Assembly (NCBI RefSeq): GCF_964275155.1
Contig: NZ_OZ193413.1
Span: 806,001 to 870,000, forward strand
Length of the DNA stretch: 64,000 nt
From: Curculioniphilus buchneri
GTDB lineage: Bacteria; Pseudomonadota; Gammaproteobacteria; Enterobacterales; Enterobacteriaceae
Direction of reading: 5' to 3'
In this document: in pieces, positions 1 to 10,250 of the stretch
Position numbering within the stretch: position 1 is the stretch's first letter
Layout of the letters: each line of letters opens with the position of its first letter
Notes under the pieces: model-generated
Told to the model about the DNA's origin: nothing
What the model saw: only the letters and a program-made list of their open reading frames with translations
Database searches by the model: none
Translations under genes and position numbers: made by a program

Positions 1-1833
1 TATATTGCTTTAATAAAATACTAAAATTTAGATAAAATCTATAAATTAATCTACTCAATACAATAGCTATTAAGCATAGCATTTTTATTTTTAATATTTC
101 TTTGATTTTTATCAAATAGTATTTGTTATAGATTTACTTTTAAATAAAACGTGTTTGATATGTGTTATCAATGAATTTGATATATATTATTAACTGTTAT
201 TTAATATGAGTAATATATAAGTTCTATATTTTTCAATAGATATACTATACTTATAATTTACATTATTTAAATTTAGATCTACCTACAGATAAAATTGTTA
301 TATTTATTAAATAATTCTTTTTTTAAAATGTTTATTTCTATTCTAGGATTATGGCTAATATTATATATTTACGTTACAGTAATTGTTGAGTGGTCAAAAA
401 CTTTAGATAGTACTCATAAAACATAATTTTAATACAATAATTTACTTTAGTAGATTATTGTATTAAATCAATATATTACTCTGATTATTTCCATTTATAT
501 ATCGCATATAAATTTTGGAAGTACAGTATGGTCTGTAATATAATTTTCTACCATAAATATTAACTCATCCCGAAACTTAGTACTTGATTGATTTTGTCTG
601 GATATAATCAATAATATTATTAATATGTGTATAATAGTAAAAATAGTGTTCATCGTTGATGAACATTTAAAAATTTTAAATGATTAAAATATTATTAAAT
701 GTAAAAATACATTATATCTAATTCAAAATATTACTAAAAATTATGTTTTAAATATATAAAAAATAAAAACTTAATACATATTAATCATTAATCAAATTAA
801 CCATGAATCATCACTAATATTTATTCTACATATGAGCAAAATTCCATTTTAATTAGTGCAATTTAAAGTATTGAATAATAGTGTATCTAAGTTTATACCT
901 GTACTTTACTATCAAAATAGTGTATTTTTTTATCTAAAAATTGATATATCACCAGATATAATATCTGTTGCTCCTTAATAAGAATTAAATTACATAGCGA
1001 TTTGATCGCTTGTTTAAAAAAATTAAAATGCAATAGACTATATAATATAATCTAATAAAATTAGATATATTTTTTATAATTGAATATCTTTATGATTATT
1101 AATAATAATTATAGATATAAAATACAACAAATATGCACGTTATTACACTGTTTATTTAAAATAATTATTTTCTTATTTTCAATTATGATATCACTCAATG
1201 ATAATTTACCAGATCGTCTCCATATCGTATTTCTATGCATCGTTTAATAGATTATGCAATAGAAAATGCAATATTACTATTTTTAATAGTAGATGTTTAA
1301 TTTAAAATTTTGATTAAGTATCAGTTTAATGAACTAGGTTATTTTCAATTAAAACATGCCTACATAATCAAAATAAATTTCGTTATTTAATATATAAAAA
1401 TTAACTATTATTAATCTTTATACATTATTAATATAAAAAATTATATTTTTGTCTACTTCACTTTTTGATAAAAATTAGTGACATAGTTTTATATTTTAAG
1501 AAATATATTATCAGCATGAAATATAAAAATCATTGTCTGAACTGAACTATTTCATAGCGAAAATACAGATAGCTTTTTTAGTATATTTTAAAATTAAAAT
1601 TTTTAAAAAAATATAGGAAAATTATAATATTAATATATCATTCATCATAATTTACTAACCACTATGATCGATCTAAGTTTTTATCTCTAAATTATTTGTG
1701 AAACTTAGATTCAATCTAGTAACATTTAAAACAATAAATTTATCAATATAATTTACTTTCATTGAATATTTCAAATGTAAGTAATTTAATAAAAGTAAAG
1801 ATCAAATAGAAGAAGATCTCTCTTTAATCAAAG
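1..1833. other. Gene-free AT-rich stretch
   Basis: I see no recognisable protein or RNA gene. The stretch is very AT-rich with frequent stops in all frames. A 6-bp stem (AGCGAT/ATCGCT, loop TTG) lies at 996-1010 but has only a weak T run. A 32-codon frame at 328-426 could encode one hydrophobic segment, but it has no ribosome binding site and no family match that I recognise. In enterobacteria the gene after mltC is nupG or speC; neither is recognisable here. Confidence 0.6.
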
Positions 1834-2910
1834 TCAACGCCAATATTTTTTATGCAACTTATTTACTTTGTATAAATATCGACGAGATTCTGATGAAGGA
1901 TGTTTAGTATACAGTGCTTTATAGACGTCATCAGGTGTCATTTTATTAATAATTTGAATTGCTTGATTTCGATCATTCGAAAACACTCGTAATACGCTAC
2001 CGATACCTCCATGGTAAGCAGTTATCACTGCATAACGACGTGATATTGAATTAATAATACCCCCTAAATATTTATTTTGTAAAATTGCTAAATAAGCGGT
2101 GCCTGTATCAATATTATTTTCGGGATTAAATAAATAAGTTCTGCTTGGATGTCCCCATTTACCCTTCATTTTAAATACATCTCGTCCTGCACTATGCTGA
2201 ACTATTTGCATTAATCCTAATGCGTTTGCACGGCTTATCGCGTAAGGATTAAAACGAGATTCAGTATATATAATTGTTAAGATTAGCGATTGATCTATAC
2301 CATATTGTCGCGCATATTTCCGAACAAGATCTAAGTATTGATGGGCACGCTTATCTACATGGTTAGGAACTAGCGGAATAGTAATTGACCAAATTTTTTT
2401 ATAATCACTAATGTAAGTTTGTAACTTTGTCCTTAGTAAATGATCAGCAAAACGAGAAGCTCTCCATATCCAACGGATAGGTTTACCCATATCATCTAAT
2501 ACTTGTCCATAAAGAAATGGATTTTTACTGATAGGAATGTCGTTTGAATCAGAATAAAAATCGATAGTAGCTGGATTACAATTCATTAATAATGTATTAA
2601 TGATTGCTTGACGTAAACGAATAGTTAGATTTTTATCAGATATAGTTTCAATAGTAATCATACCTTCATCAAAATTAATATGAGTTCTAATTGTATAGCG
2701 ATCAGTATACTTTACATAATCTTTTGGTCCAACAATTAGAACATTACCTAATCCCCATAAATCTTCAACATTATGGGCAAGCTGGGCTACTAATATATTA
2801 AAACTATTAGTATCCTTTGTTTGTAACTGATTACTAATATTTTTTTGATTGTTTAAACAACAAGAAACCAGTAAAAGTACAGTGATCAATAAAAATAACG
2901 TCTTTTTCAT
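1834..2910 (-). CDS. mltC: Membrane-bound lytic murein transglycosylase C
   Basis: MltC cleaves the MurNAc-GlcNAc bond of peptidoglycan, forming 1,6-anhydro ends, and sits as a lipoprotein on the inner face of the outer membrane. The start is the ATG giving MKKTLFLL; the reading frame runs 18 bases further upstream only through a TTG. A lipoprotein signal ends in a lipobox (L-V-S-C) with Cys17 as the lipidated residue. The N-terminal domain keeps the 'VGPKDYVKYTD' region. The C-terminal lysozyme-like domain has the catalytic Glu in 'TESRFNPYA', then 'ALGLMQIVQ' and 'SRRYAVITAY'. At 358 residues it equals the E. coli protein. Last gene of the mutY-yggX-mltC set, in enterobacterial order. One small change: 'YNGG' of E. 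coli reads YHGG. Confidence 0.97.
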   Translation of the reverse strand: MKKTLFLLITVLLLVSCCLNNQKNISNQLQTKDTNSFNILVAQLAHNVEDLWGLGNVLIVGPKDYVKYTDRYTIRTHINFDEGMITIETISDKNLTIRLRQAIINTLLMNCNPATIDFYSDSNDIPISKNPFLYGQVLDDMGKPIRWIWRASRFADHLLRTKLQTYISDYKKIWSITIPLVPNHVDKRAHQYLDLVRKYARQYGIDQSLILTIIYTESRFNPYAISRANALGLMQIVQHSAGRDVFKMKGKWGHPSRTYLFNPENNIDTGTAYLAILQNKYLGGIINSISRRYAVITAYHGGIGSVLRVFSNDRNQAIQIINKMTPDDVYKALYTKHPSSESRRYLYKVNKLHKKYWR

Positions 2911-2973
2911 GTAAAAGGACCATATCAAAAAAAATAGTTTAGATAAGATAGCTTTTTGACAGACGTTATTTGA

Positions 2974-3234
2974 TCAGCATATATCATCGATATGTATATC
3001 CTGATTTTTAAATAAAAAGTTAACCATTTCCTGATTGAGTTTTTTACGATCAGATAAATTTAACATGCTCAGTTTATTTTCATTAATGATAATAGTTTGC
3101 TTCTTTTGCCATTGTATCCAAGCTTCTTGAGATATAGTATCATATATTAATTTTCCTAATTTACCTGGATAAATTTGGAAACTTTGTCCTTTTGCTTTGC
3201 GTTTTAGAAATTTACAATAAATAATTCTATTCAT
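2974..3234 (-). CDS. yggX: Fe(2+)-trafficking protein YggX
   Basis: Small cytoplasmic protein linked in enterobacteria to iron handling and protection of iron-sulfur clusters from oxidation. Its neighbour MutY is itself a 4Fe-4S enzyme, and the pair is conserved. The family pattern is clear: an early Cys in 'IYCKFLKR', then 'YPGKLGK', 'EAWIQWQKKQT', 'INENKL' and 'QEMVNFLF'. At 86 residues it is slightly shorter than the E. coli protein (91), because the acidic/basic C-terminus is replaced by 'IHIDDIC'. Two adjacent ATGs are possible; the second matches the family start. It lies between mutY and mltC with short gaps and is probably co-transcribed with both. Confidence 0.95.
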   Translation of the reverse strand: MNRIIYCKFLKRKAKGQSFQIYPGKLGKLIYDTISQEAWIQWQKKQTIIINENKLSMLNLSDRKKLNQEMVNFLFKNQDIHIDDIC

Positions 3235-3283
3235 CATTATATCTCTTAATATTATTACTTTTTGGTAGAATATAGATTATTTA

Positions 3284-4330
3284 CTATAACTTGATCAACT
3301 GTAATAACAATTGTTTGGCTGGAAATGCAAGCCCGATTTCTATCGGTTGAATTAAATCATACCAACATCCTTGTTCTTCATGAATGTACTTTTTTTCTCT
3401 GATGTATAACAATATGGGCATAATTTTCAAATTAATATGACTCAAACTATGGCGAAATATTGACAGTTTTTTAACTTTTTTACCTTGAAGACTATGCTTA
3501 TGTAACCATGCTTTCAGCGTTATCAAATCAGGAAATTGTGGAAAACAAAATAATCCACCCCATATACCTAATGTTGGGCGTTGTTCTAACCATACCTCAT
3601 TATTACTTTGCAAAATAAGAAACAAAGCGGTTTTTTCTTGTAAAATACGTTTTAGCCTTTTACCTGGATATTCATTCCAACTATTTGTACTATAAGATTT
3701 ACAACTATATCTAAGCGGACATCTTTCACATTTTGGATGTAATCTTGTACATATCATTGCACCAAGATCCATCATTGCTTGATTAAATTCCGAAACATTG
3801 TGCATTGGTATGCTTTGTTCGCTTAACTTCCATAGAATGTGTTCAACTTCCTTTTTACCTGGCCAACCAGAAATAGTATAATAACGAGCTAACACTCGTT
3901 TTACATTACCGTCAAGAATAGGATAGTGTTGATTGAACGCTAGAGATAATATAGCACCTGCAGTAGAACGTCCAATTCCTGGTAAAGCAGAAACTGAAGA
4001 AAAATCTTGAGGAAATTGCCCATGATATTTATTTATAATAATCTTAGCGGCATTATGCAGATTGCGTGCTCTGGCGTAATAACCTAGTCCTGTCCACAGA
4101 TATAATACTTTGTTTAATGGAGCTGTTGCTAATTGAATCACAGTAGGAAATGTAGCTATGAACCGCTGAAAATAAGGAATGACAGTTATAACTTGTGTTT
4201 GTTGTAACATAATTTCTGATAACCATACTGTATATGGCGTCTTTTCAAGCTGCCAAGGCAAAGTTTTTCGACCGTAATATTGATACCAATCTAATATTAA
4301 TTTAGAAAATTGTGACAATTCTTTATTCAT
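3284..4330 (-). CDS. mutY: Adenine DNA glycosylase MutY
   Basis: MutY removes adenine mispaired with 8-oxoguanine, preventing G:C to T:A changes. The start is the ATG giving MNKELSQFSK, which aligns with the family; the frame continues a little further upstream. The helix-hairpin-helix region and catalytic Asp are in 'LPGIGRSTAGAIL' and 'PILDGNVKRVLARY', and the catalytic Glu is in 'WLSEIMLQQTQ'. The 4Fe-4S cluster motif C-X6-C-X2-C-X5-C is complete ('CTRLHPKC', 'CPLRYSC'). A C-terminal NUDIX-like 8-oxoG recognition domain follows ('LGIWGGLFCFPQF'). At 348 residues it is full length. Retention of this repair enzyme with a full cluster suggests active protection against oxidative mutation in an otherwise decaying genome. 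Confidence 0.97.
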   Translation of the reverse strand: MNKELSQFSKLILDWYQYYGRKTLPWQLEKTPYTVWLSEIMLQQTQVITVIPYFQRFIATFPTVIQLATAPLNKVLYLWTGLGYYARARNLHNAAKIIINKYHGQFPQDFSSVSALPGIGRSTAGAILSLAFNQHYPILDGNVKRVLARYYTISGWPGKKEVEHILWKLSEQSIPMHNVSEFNQAMMDLGAMICTRLHPKCERCPLRYSCKSYSTNSWNEYPGKRLKRILQEKTALFLILQSNNEVWLEQRPTLGIWGGLFCFPQFPDLITLKAWLHKHSLQGKKVKKLSIFRHSLSHINLKIMPILLYIREKKYIHEEQGCWYDLIQPIEIGLAFPAKQLLLQLIKL

Positions 4331-5368
4331 TGAATTACCATTATTTAACATTAAAATATGAAGTCACACTTTCATTACGAAGTAATGTTTAGCATAAAAT
4401 AGTTTTAATAAGAATACTTTTATTGCATGTTGATTAAATAATAATATTATTTCTCAATGTAATTTAAACATTAATTTTCACGCTTTGTTTATGGAGAAAT
4501 TTTTTCTTAAACTTGATATGTATGCTATTTTCATAGCGTACTTGTAATATTTTGATAGTTCATTTATAACGGATTAAGAGTATTCTCCAATGTGATGTAC
4601 ATATCCAAAGATATCTTCTGGATCAGAATATATTGTATTTAATAAACATCAGTGATGTTGTAGATTGGTTTAGCGTAATACATACTACACATTAATTACT
4701 ATCTAATAAACTATTTTGAGTATAATAAATAACATCGTTAATATAGAACAGTACCTTTCTAAATATCAGTATTATCCATTCAGTATAAAAATATAAAAAC
4801 CAAAAATATATAACCTTATTTCTTAGTTTGTAACATAATGAATGATATGATCAGTGTCATTTAATGTTCGTTTTGATTCATTTAGTAGAATGGTCAGTTA
4901 TTTTATAATGGTATTCAATATCATATAGCTTTAAATATTTTTTTGACATCGAAATAAATTATAAACTCTTAACAAATCCTTAGTAAACTAAATGCAGACA
5001 ATAGACAATATAGTTTGCAAACTAAACTGTGTAATTTATTTTATATTTTTAACTAAAAATAATTTTAAAAAAGATATTCCATTTTCAAATACAGATTATA
5101 TAAATATAACTGATATAAATTACAATGTTCATTGCTACTAACTACTGATAATTTCTTATATGATCAGAATCAAAAAAAATAGAATTTATCTTCATTATTG
5201 TATTATAAAGCTATATTAATAATAGTATTTAATATTAGGTATACCATGTACTATAATACAGTAATAAAATCTTGGTAATTCTTAGTCAGAGAATTAGCAT
5301 ATCATATTTAAAAACGTTATAATAGTTTCTCGATTTTTGATCGTCTGGTGCTCTATGAGAAATACAAT
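4331..5368. other. Gene-free spacer between mutY and upp
   Basis: About 1 kb without a coding frame or RNA gene that I can recognise. The enterobacterial neighbours of mutY (trmB, yggL) and of upp (purM, uraA) are absent. Only the upp promoter candidate near its right end is worth noting. Confidence 0.6.
5294..5323 (+). promoter_or_regulatory. Candidate sigma-70 promoter for upp
   Basis: A perfect TATAAT lies at 5318-5323, with a 4/6 -35 match (TTAGCA, 5294-5299) 18 bases upstream. The upp start is 46 bases downstream of the -10. TATAAT is common in AT-rich DNA, so this is a suggestion supported only by position. Confidence 0.35.
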
Positions 5369-5995
5369 ATGAAAATCGTTGAGGTAAAACATCCACTAGT
5401 ACAACATAAATTAGGATTGATGCGAGCTGATAATATCAGTACGAAGCGTTTTCGTGAATTATCTTCGGAAGTGGGTAGTCTATTGACCTATGTAGCAACA
5501 TCTGATCTAGAAACAGAAATAGTCACGATAGAAAGTTGGTGTGGTCCGGTTAAAATTAATCAGATTAAAGGAAAAAAAATTACGGTGATACCGATCTTAC
5601 GTGCTGGATTAGGCATGATGGATGGGGTATTAGAAAATTTACCTAGTGCTCGTATAAGCATTGTAGGGGTATATCGTGATAATATTACTCTAACACCAGT
5701 ATCCTATTTCCAAAAATTAGTTTCTCACATTGAAAAACGTATGGCATTGGTAGTAGATCCTATGTTGGCAACTGGAGGTTCAATGATCGTTACCATTGAT
5801 TTATTAAAAAAATCTGGTTGTTCGTCTATTAAAGTACTGGTATTAGTAGCAGCACCTGAAGGAATAGTAGCTTTAGAAAAAGCACATCCTGATGTGGAAC
5901 TTTATATTGCTGCTATCGACAACGGTTTGAACGAAAAAGGCTATATCATCCCAGGTTTAGGTGATGCAGGAGATAAAATATTTGGTACGAAATAA
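5369..5995 (+). CDS. upp: Uracil phosphoribosyltransferase
   Basis: Converts uracil and PRPP to UMP, a pyrimidine salvage step in the cytoplasm. The ATG giving MKIVEVKHPL yields exactly the usual 208 residues; the frame opens seven codons earlier only with a GTG. The PRPP-binding loop is visible as 'VVDPMLATGGSM', the uracil-binding C-terminal region as 'GYIIPGLGDAGDKIFGTK', and the flexible loop region as 'ILRAGLGMMDGVL'. Identity to enterobacterial Upp is very high. The gene stands alone: the uracil permease gene that normally follows it (uraA) is missing, so uracil would have to come from internal turnover or another transporter. Confidence 0.98.
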   Translation: MKIVEVKHPLVQHKLGLMRADNISTKRFRELSSEVGSLLTYVATSDLETEIVTIESWCGPVKINQIKGKKITVIPILRAGLGMMDGVLENLPSARISIVGVYRDNITLTPVSYFQKLVSHIEKRMALVVDPMLATGGSMIVTIDLLKKSGCSSIKVLVLVAAPEGIVALEKAHPDVELYIAAIDNGLNEKGYIIPGLGDAGDKIFGTK

Positions 5996-6766
5996 TGTCA
6001 TAGCAACTAATATTCAATGAACCAATTATTCAAAAATACATGAAATATAAATGTCACAACTAGTAATTTATTAAATTTTGATTTTGATCGTGGATTCGAT
6101 TGTCATAGAAAAATATTACATGATTTCTATCATATCTAACAAGATTATTTTTCCACTTTTTAGAGAAATAACCAATTCATTTCTCGAAAATGAATTAAAT
6201 TCAATATTATTATTTCAATTTTTCATTTCTTTAATATTATGTTCTTCTTTATGAAGAATTATAGTAAAGTATTATTTATTCAAATAATTATTTGGTTATA
6301 TTTATTTGAATCATCACGATTATTCTTAGCATAAATTGATTAACTATTAGAGTTTTTAAAATATACAATAGCCTTACTTTCTGTTGTTATAATTAATTTT
6401 ATTATATAATCGATAAACTTGTTAAATTTAATAAAAATATAATTTCAATACTAAATTATGAAAAATTAGAAAAATTGTGCAATTCTAGTATAGAAAAACA
6501 ATTTGAAGAAGTTCAATTTATTCTATTTAATTTTTAAATAATTACTCCATGTAGTAATTATGTTCTATTAAAAGTTTGAATATAAAAAACTATATTAATG
6601 TATAGATTATAACTCTCGAAAACTAATTGGTTCATTATCAATGGTTGATTAATGAATATTATAATAATATTACTCTTCTGATTATTTAAAATATGACATG
6701 GATAACATGAGACACAATCGTGTGATGACAATCAAAAACATTTGACACGTGTCTTGAAAAATTAAA
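5996..6766. other. Gene-free spacer after upp
   Basis: About 770 bases of AT-rich DNA. In enterobacteria the uracil permease gene uraA follows upp; I could not recognise any remnant of it here. No strong hairpin. Confidence 0.55.
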
Positions 6767-7879
6767 TTAATGATTTACTAGATAGCGTAACATGCAACGT
6801 AAGGGCTCAGCAGCACCCCAAAGAAGTTGATCACCCACAGTAAAAGCCGAAAGATACTTAGGTCCCATATTAAGTTTACGTAATCGGCCGATAGGTATGT
6901 TCAATGTATTTGTCACTGCGACTGGTGTCAATTCGTATGTCGATATTTCTCTGTGATTAGGTACTATAGTAACCCAATCATTATGCGACGTAATTGCATG
7001 TTCGATTTCTAATAATGGAATGTCTTTTTTTAATTTCAGTGTAAGTGCTTGGCTATGACAACGTAGAGATCCAATACGCACACATGTTCCATCTATTGGT
7101 ATTATGGAATGAGTATTAAGAATTTTGTTAATTTCTGCTTGAAATTTCCATTCTTCATAACTCTGTCCATTGTCTAATTCCTTATCTATCCAAGGAATAA
7201 TACTACCAGCCAGTGGTACTCCAAGAGTGTCCGTCATCAAAACGCCATTACGCATTAGATGAGTAATTCGATGTTCAATATCCAAAATTGAAGATGTTAA
7301 ATCCTGTAGTTCCTCTGAAACCATACCGTATAATTGACCCATTTGAATCAATAATTCACGCATATGACGTGCACCACCACCCGATGCTGCCTGATATGTA
7401 GAAAATGAAATCCATTCAACCCATTCTTTGGAAAATAATCCACCTAATGACATTAGCATTAAACTAACAGTACAGTTACCTCCTATAAAAGTTTTGATAC
7501 CTTGATCAAGTCCTTTCTGTATTATTTTTTGATTGACAGGATCGAGGATGATAATAGCATCATCAAGCATACGCAAAGATGATGATGAATCAATCCAGTA
7601 ACCTTTCCAACCTATGTTTCTTAATTTTGGATATATATTATTGGTATAATGATTACCCTGGCAAGTAACAATAATGTTCATGTCTCTTAAAGATTCTAAA
7701 TCAAAGGCGTTCTGTAGTTGGACATGTTTGTTAGTATTAATTATTAATGTATTCTTACCATACTGAGAAGTAGAATAAAATACGGGGTGGATAGTATTAA
7801 AATCTTGTTCTTCGGTCATGCGCTGCATCAATACCGAACCAACCATTCCCCGCCAACCGATAAAACCTACATTGTTCAT
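6767..7879 (-). CDS. asd: Aspartate-semialdehyde dehydrogenase
   Basis: Reduces aspartyl phosphate to aspartate semialdehyde with NADPH, the branch point to diaminopimelate/lysine, threonine and methionine. The chosen ATG gives MNNVGFIGWRG, matching the E. coli start; another ATG lies three codons upstream. The NADP-binding loop 'GFIGWRGMVGS' is at the N-terminus and the catalytic Cys is in 'FIGGNCTVSLM'. The substrate-binding 'CVRIGSLRCHSQA' and the conserved end 'GDQLLWGAAEPLR' are present. It has 370 residues against 367 in E. coli. The C-terminal 'LRRMLR' of E. coli reads LRCML here, with the TGC codon at 6794-6796. It is divergent from yhgN, as in E. coli. With metC it keeps a route toward methionine, and it supplies peptidoglycan diaminopimelate. 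Confidence 0.97.
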   Translation of the reverse strand: MNNVGFIGWRGMVGSVLMQRMTEEQDFNTIHPVFYSTSQYGKNTLIINTNKHVQLQNAFDLESLRDMNIIVTCQGNHYTNNIYPKLRNIGWKGYWIDSSSSLRMLDDAIIILDPVNQKIIQKGLDQGIKTFIGGNCTVSLMLMSLGGLFSKEWVEWISFSTYQAASGGGARHMRELLIQMGQLYGMVSEELQDLTSSILDIEHRITHLMRNGVLMTDTLGVPLAGSIIPWIDKELDNGQSYEEWKFQAEINKILNTHSIIPIDGTCVRIGSLRCHSQALTLKLKKDIPLLEIEHAITSHNDWVTIVPNHREISTYELTPVAVTNTLNIPIGRLRKLNMGPKYLSAFTVGDQLLWGAAEPLRCMLRYLVNH

Positions 7880-8078
7880 TTTTAACATCCTGATTTAGAA
7901 TCAAAAAAATGATATATAATCTTTCTTCACAACACCAACAAGAAATAAAATCTATATTGTATAAACTTGGGGTATATAGTATCAAATATAATCATTTTAA
8001 ATGAGTATTGCTTTTCAGAAAAAGTATTTATATTTTTACACATTGATACACCGATGGCGAAAAATTTTTGAGGTTATA

Positions 8079-8678
8079 ATGAATAAAATAACATCAACTA
8101 CCATATTATTCTTTTTATTGATGGATTCCATTGGAAATTTACCCATTTTTATATCAATATTGAAACATCTAGAACAAAAATATCGGAAAATCATTATAAT
8201 ACGAGAAATGTTAATCGCATTGTTTATTATGTTAATTTTTTTGTTGATTGGTGATCATATTTTATCATTCTTAAATATACGTATGGAAACTGTATCAATT
8301 TCAGGTGGTATTATTTTATTTTTAATCGCAATTAAAATGCTTTTTCCTCCTAAAGAAGCAAATAGTTATGAAAAGATCTTATCTTCAAGTGAAGAACCTT
8401 TTTTAGTGCCTTTAGCTATTCCATTAGTCGCTGGACCGTCTATTTTAGGAACGCTAATGCTATTAGCACATCAATATCCTCAACAAATTAATCAGCTGGC
8501 ATGGGCTCTTATAATTGCTTGGAGCTTATCGGTAATCGTTTTAATGTTGTCTAACGTTGTATTACGTTTATTAGGTAATAAAGGATTGAGCGCATTAGAA
8601 CGGCTAATAGGACTGTTACTGATTATGCTTTCCATTCAAATGCTATTAGATGGCATAAAAGTATACTTAAATACCTAG
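8079..8678 (+). CDS. yhgN: MarC-family integral membrane protein YhgN
   Basis: Inner-membrane protein of the MarC family, function unknown; E. coli keeps it next to asd as here. The frame begins at 8001, but the ATG at 8079 gives MNKITSTTIL, matches the family start and is preceded by a good ribosome binding site (TGAGGT). The 199 residues form about six hydrophobic segments. The family signatures 'MDSIGNLPIF' (first helix), 'ETVSISGGIILFLIAIKM' and 'VPLAIPLVAGPS' are all present. Only 199 bases separate the asd and yhgN starts, so the two promoters must lie there. The role is not known from family work; retention in a reduced genome suggests it matters to the cell. Confidence 0.93.
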   Translation: MNKITSTTILFFLLMDSIGNLPIFISILKHLEQKYRKIIIIREMLIALFIMLIFLLIGDHILSFLNIRMETVSISGGIILFLIAIKMLFPPKEANSYEKILSSSEEPFLVPLAIPLVAGPSILGTLMLLAHQYPQQINQLAWALIIAWSLSVIVLMLSNVVLRLLGNKGLSALERLIGLLLIMLSIQMLLDGIKVYLNT

Positions 8679-10160
8679 AAAAATACGTACCTAAAACAAT
8701 AATTGTTTAAAAAACAATGAAATTAGAAAAAACTATGGTAATAGTAATAGAAGATCTAACGTGTAGTATCACATATAAACTAACACCTTAGTTTCATTTT
8801 TCATTAATCTATTTTATCTACTTTAAAAGTAAATTTGTATTACATATCTTACACTGCATTATTCTCTTCTTAAGAGATTATTAATTTGTGTAACACTATA
8901 TATGATATCATGTTATTTAAAATATATAGTTTTAGCCTTTTCGAAAATTGAGATTGTAAAATCTGTTATTTATTTTATTTTTAATAATTTTGTAAATATT
9001 ATATCTATCGTTTCACTATCTTAGTATAATCTATATTATATACATGATCATATAGTTTAACACTAATTATCTATTAATCGGATTCATATCAATTAGTATT
9101 GGTAATACTATATATTTAAAAAATATTTTAAGTATGTGTATAATTACACGTTAAAACACTTTTTTATCTATTATAATTAAATTAATTAAAGGTTTATTAT
9201 TTATATGTAATGAATCATTATGTTATTATAATATATAATATGTATTATTTATTTTAGATTTATATCTTTAGATAGAATCTGGCTTACTATTATTTTATTT
9301 TTACTAATGTTTTTTTATCAATTTTTAAATTTATTCTCTTTATATACACATATATAATATATTATGACATATTCATTCAAAGTATTTCATAGCAGTCTTT
9401 TAAAAAAATTAATCAATGTAGTTATATGAAATAATTATTTATAACTTATATTAGACTAAATCATCTATATAATATTTCTATATATATTAATAAAATATAT
9501 GTCTAAAATTATATTTTATAGGTGATTATTATTAATATGATAATTACATTCAAAGCATAATATTTCAACTTTGTTTTTATTACATAATATTATAATTTAA
9601 CGTTAAACTTTAACAAACTTTTTTCAGATGAAAAAAGTTTAAATTAAACCATTGTTATTCATCCATAATCTAATATCAATACTTTTTTATTTATGTAAAT
9701 TGTAAAATTAGCTATCATTATCTAATGCATTTGTAGAAACATTTTTCATAAAAATCTCAACGATATATAATTATTCATTTTTTATTACAAATAAATTTTT
9801 AGTACAGTTCTTTATATTACGATCATAAGTTAGTTTTATTAGACGTGAATCTTTTTGCTAAAGATGCGATTATCTTATCGTAGATAATTAGCTATAAATA
9901 TAAAACTTAAGTATATATTTTGATGTATTGATTATCACTATTTCAAATAACTTGATTATTGTTTACATTATGATGTATAATAACAGATAGTATTCACTTT
10001 TTCTAATTTTTTCCTTTCTTCAACACGAAGAACATTAATAGTATTAGAATCTATTTGAAGTCAATGCATCTGAAAATAGGATAGTATAAATCATTATTTT
10101 TATTTTATTGTGATCTTTAATAATATTTAGTCATAATATATCAATCAATTTCACAATAAA
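8679..10160. other. Gene-free stretch before tRNA-Ser
   Basis: About 1.5 kb with no recognisable gene. The only notable element is an 11-bp perfect stem with a 4-base loop at 9615-9640. It is nearly pure A/T, so such a stem is expected about once by chance in a window like this. Confidence 0.6.
9615..9640. repeat. Inverted repeat, 11-bp stem
   Basis: AAACTTTTTTC (9615-9625) pairs perfectly with GAAAAAAGTTT (9630-9640) around the loop AGAT. It could be a remnant terminator, but no gene ends nearby and the stem is almost all A/T. Confidence 0.5.
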
Positions 10161-10250
10161 GGTGAGGTGTCCGAGTGGCTAAAGGAGCACGCCTGGAAAG
10201 CATGTATATACGAAAGTGTATCGAGGGTTCGAATCCCTTCCTCACCGCCA
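10161..10250 (+). tRNA. tRNA-Ser (anticodon GGA)
   Basis: A 90-base class II tRNA with encoded CCA. The acceptor GGTGAGG pairs with CCTCACC, the D-arm contains 'GAGTGGCTAAAGG', the anticodon GGA is at 10195-10197, a long variable arm follows (TATATACGAAAGTGTAT region), and the T-loop is GTTCGAATC. It closely matches E. coli serW/serX and reads UCC and UCU codons. The variable-arm hairpin is more AU-rich than in E. coli. No flanking tRNA or protein gene lies within 1 kb on either side. Confidence 0.97.

Noticed and set aside
996..1010. AGCGAT-TTG-ATCGCT hairpin as a terminator
   Set aside because: No gene ends nearby and the T-run is short. Six-base stems are common by chance in this window.
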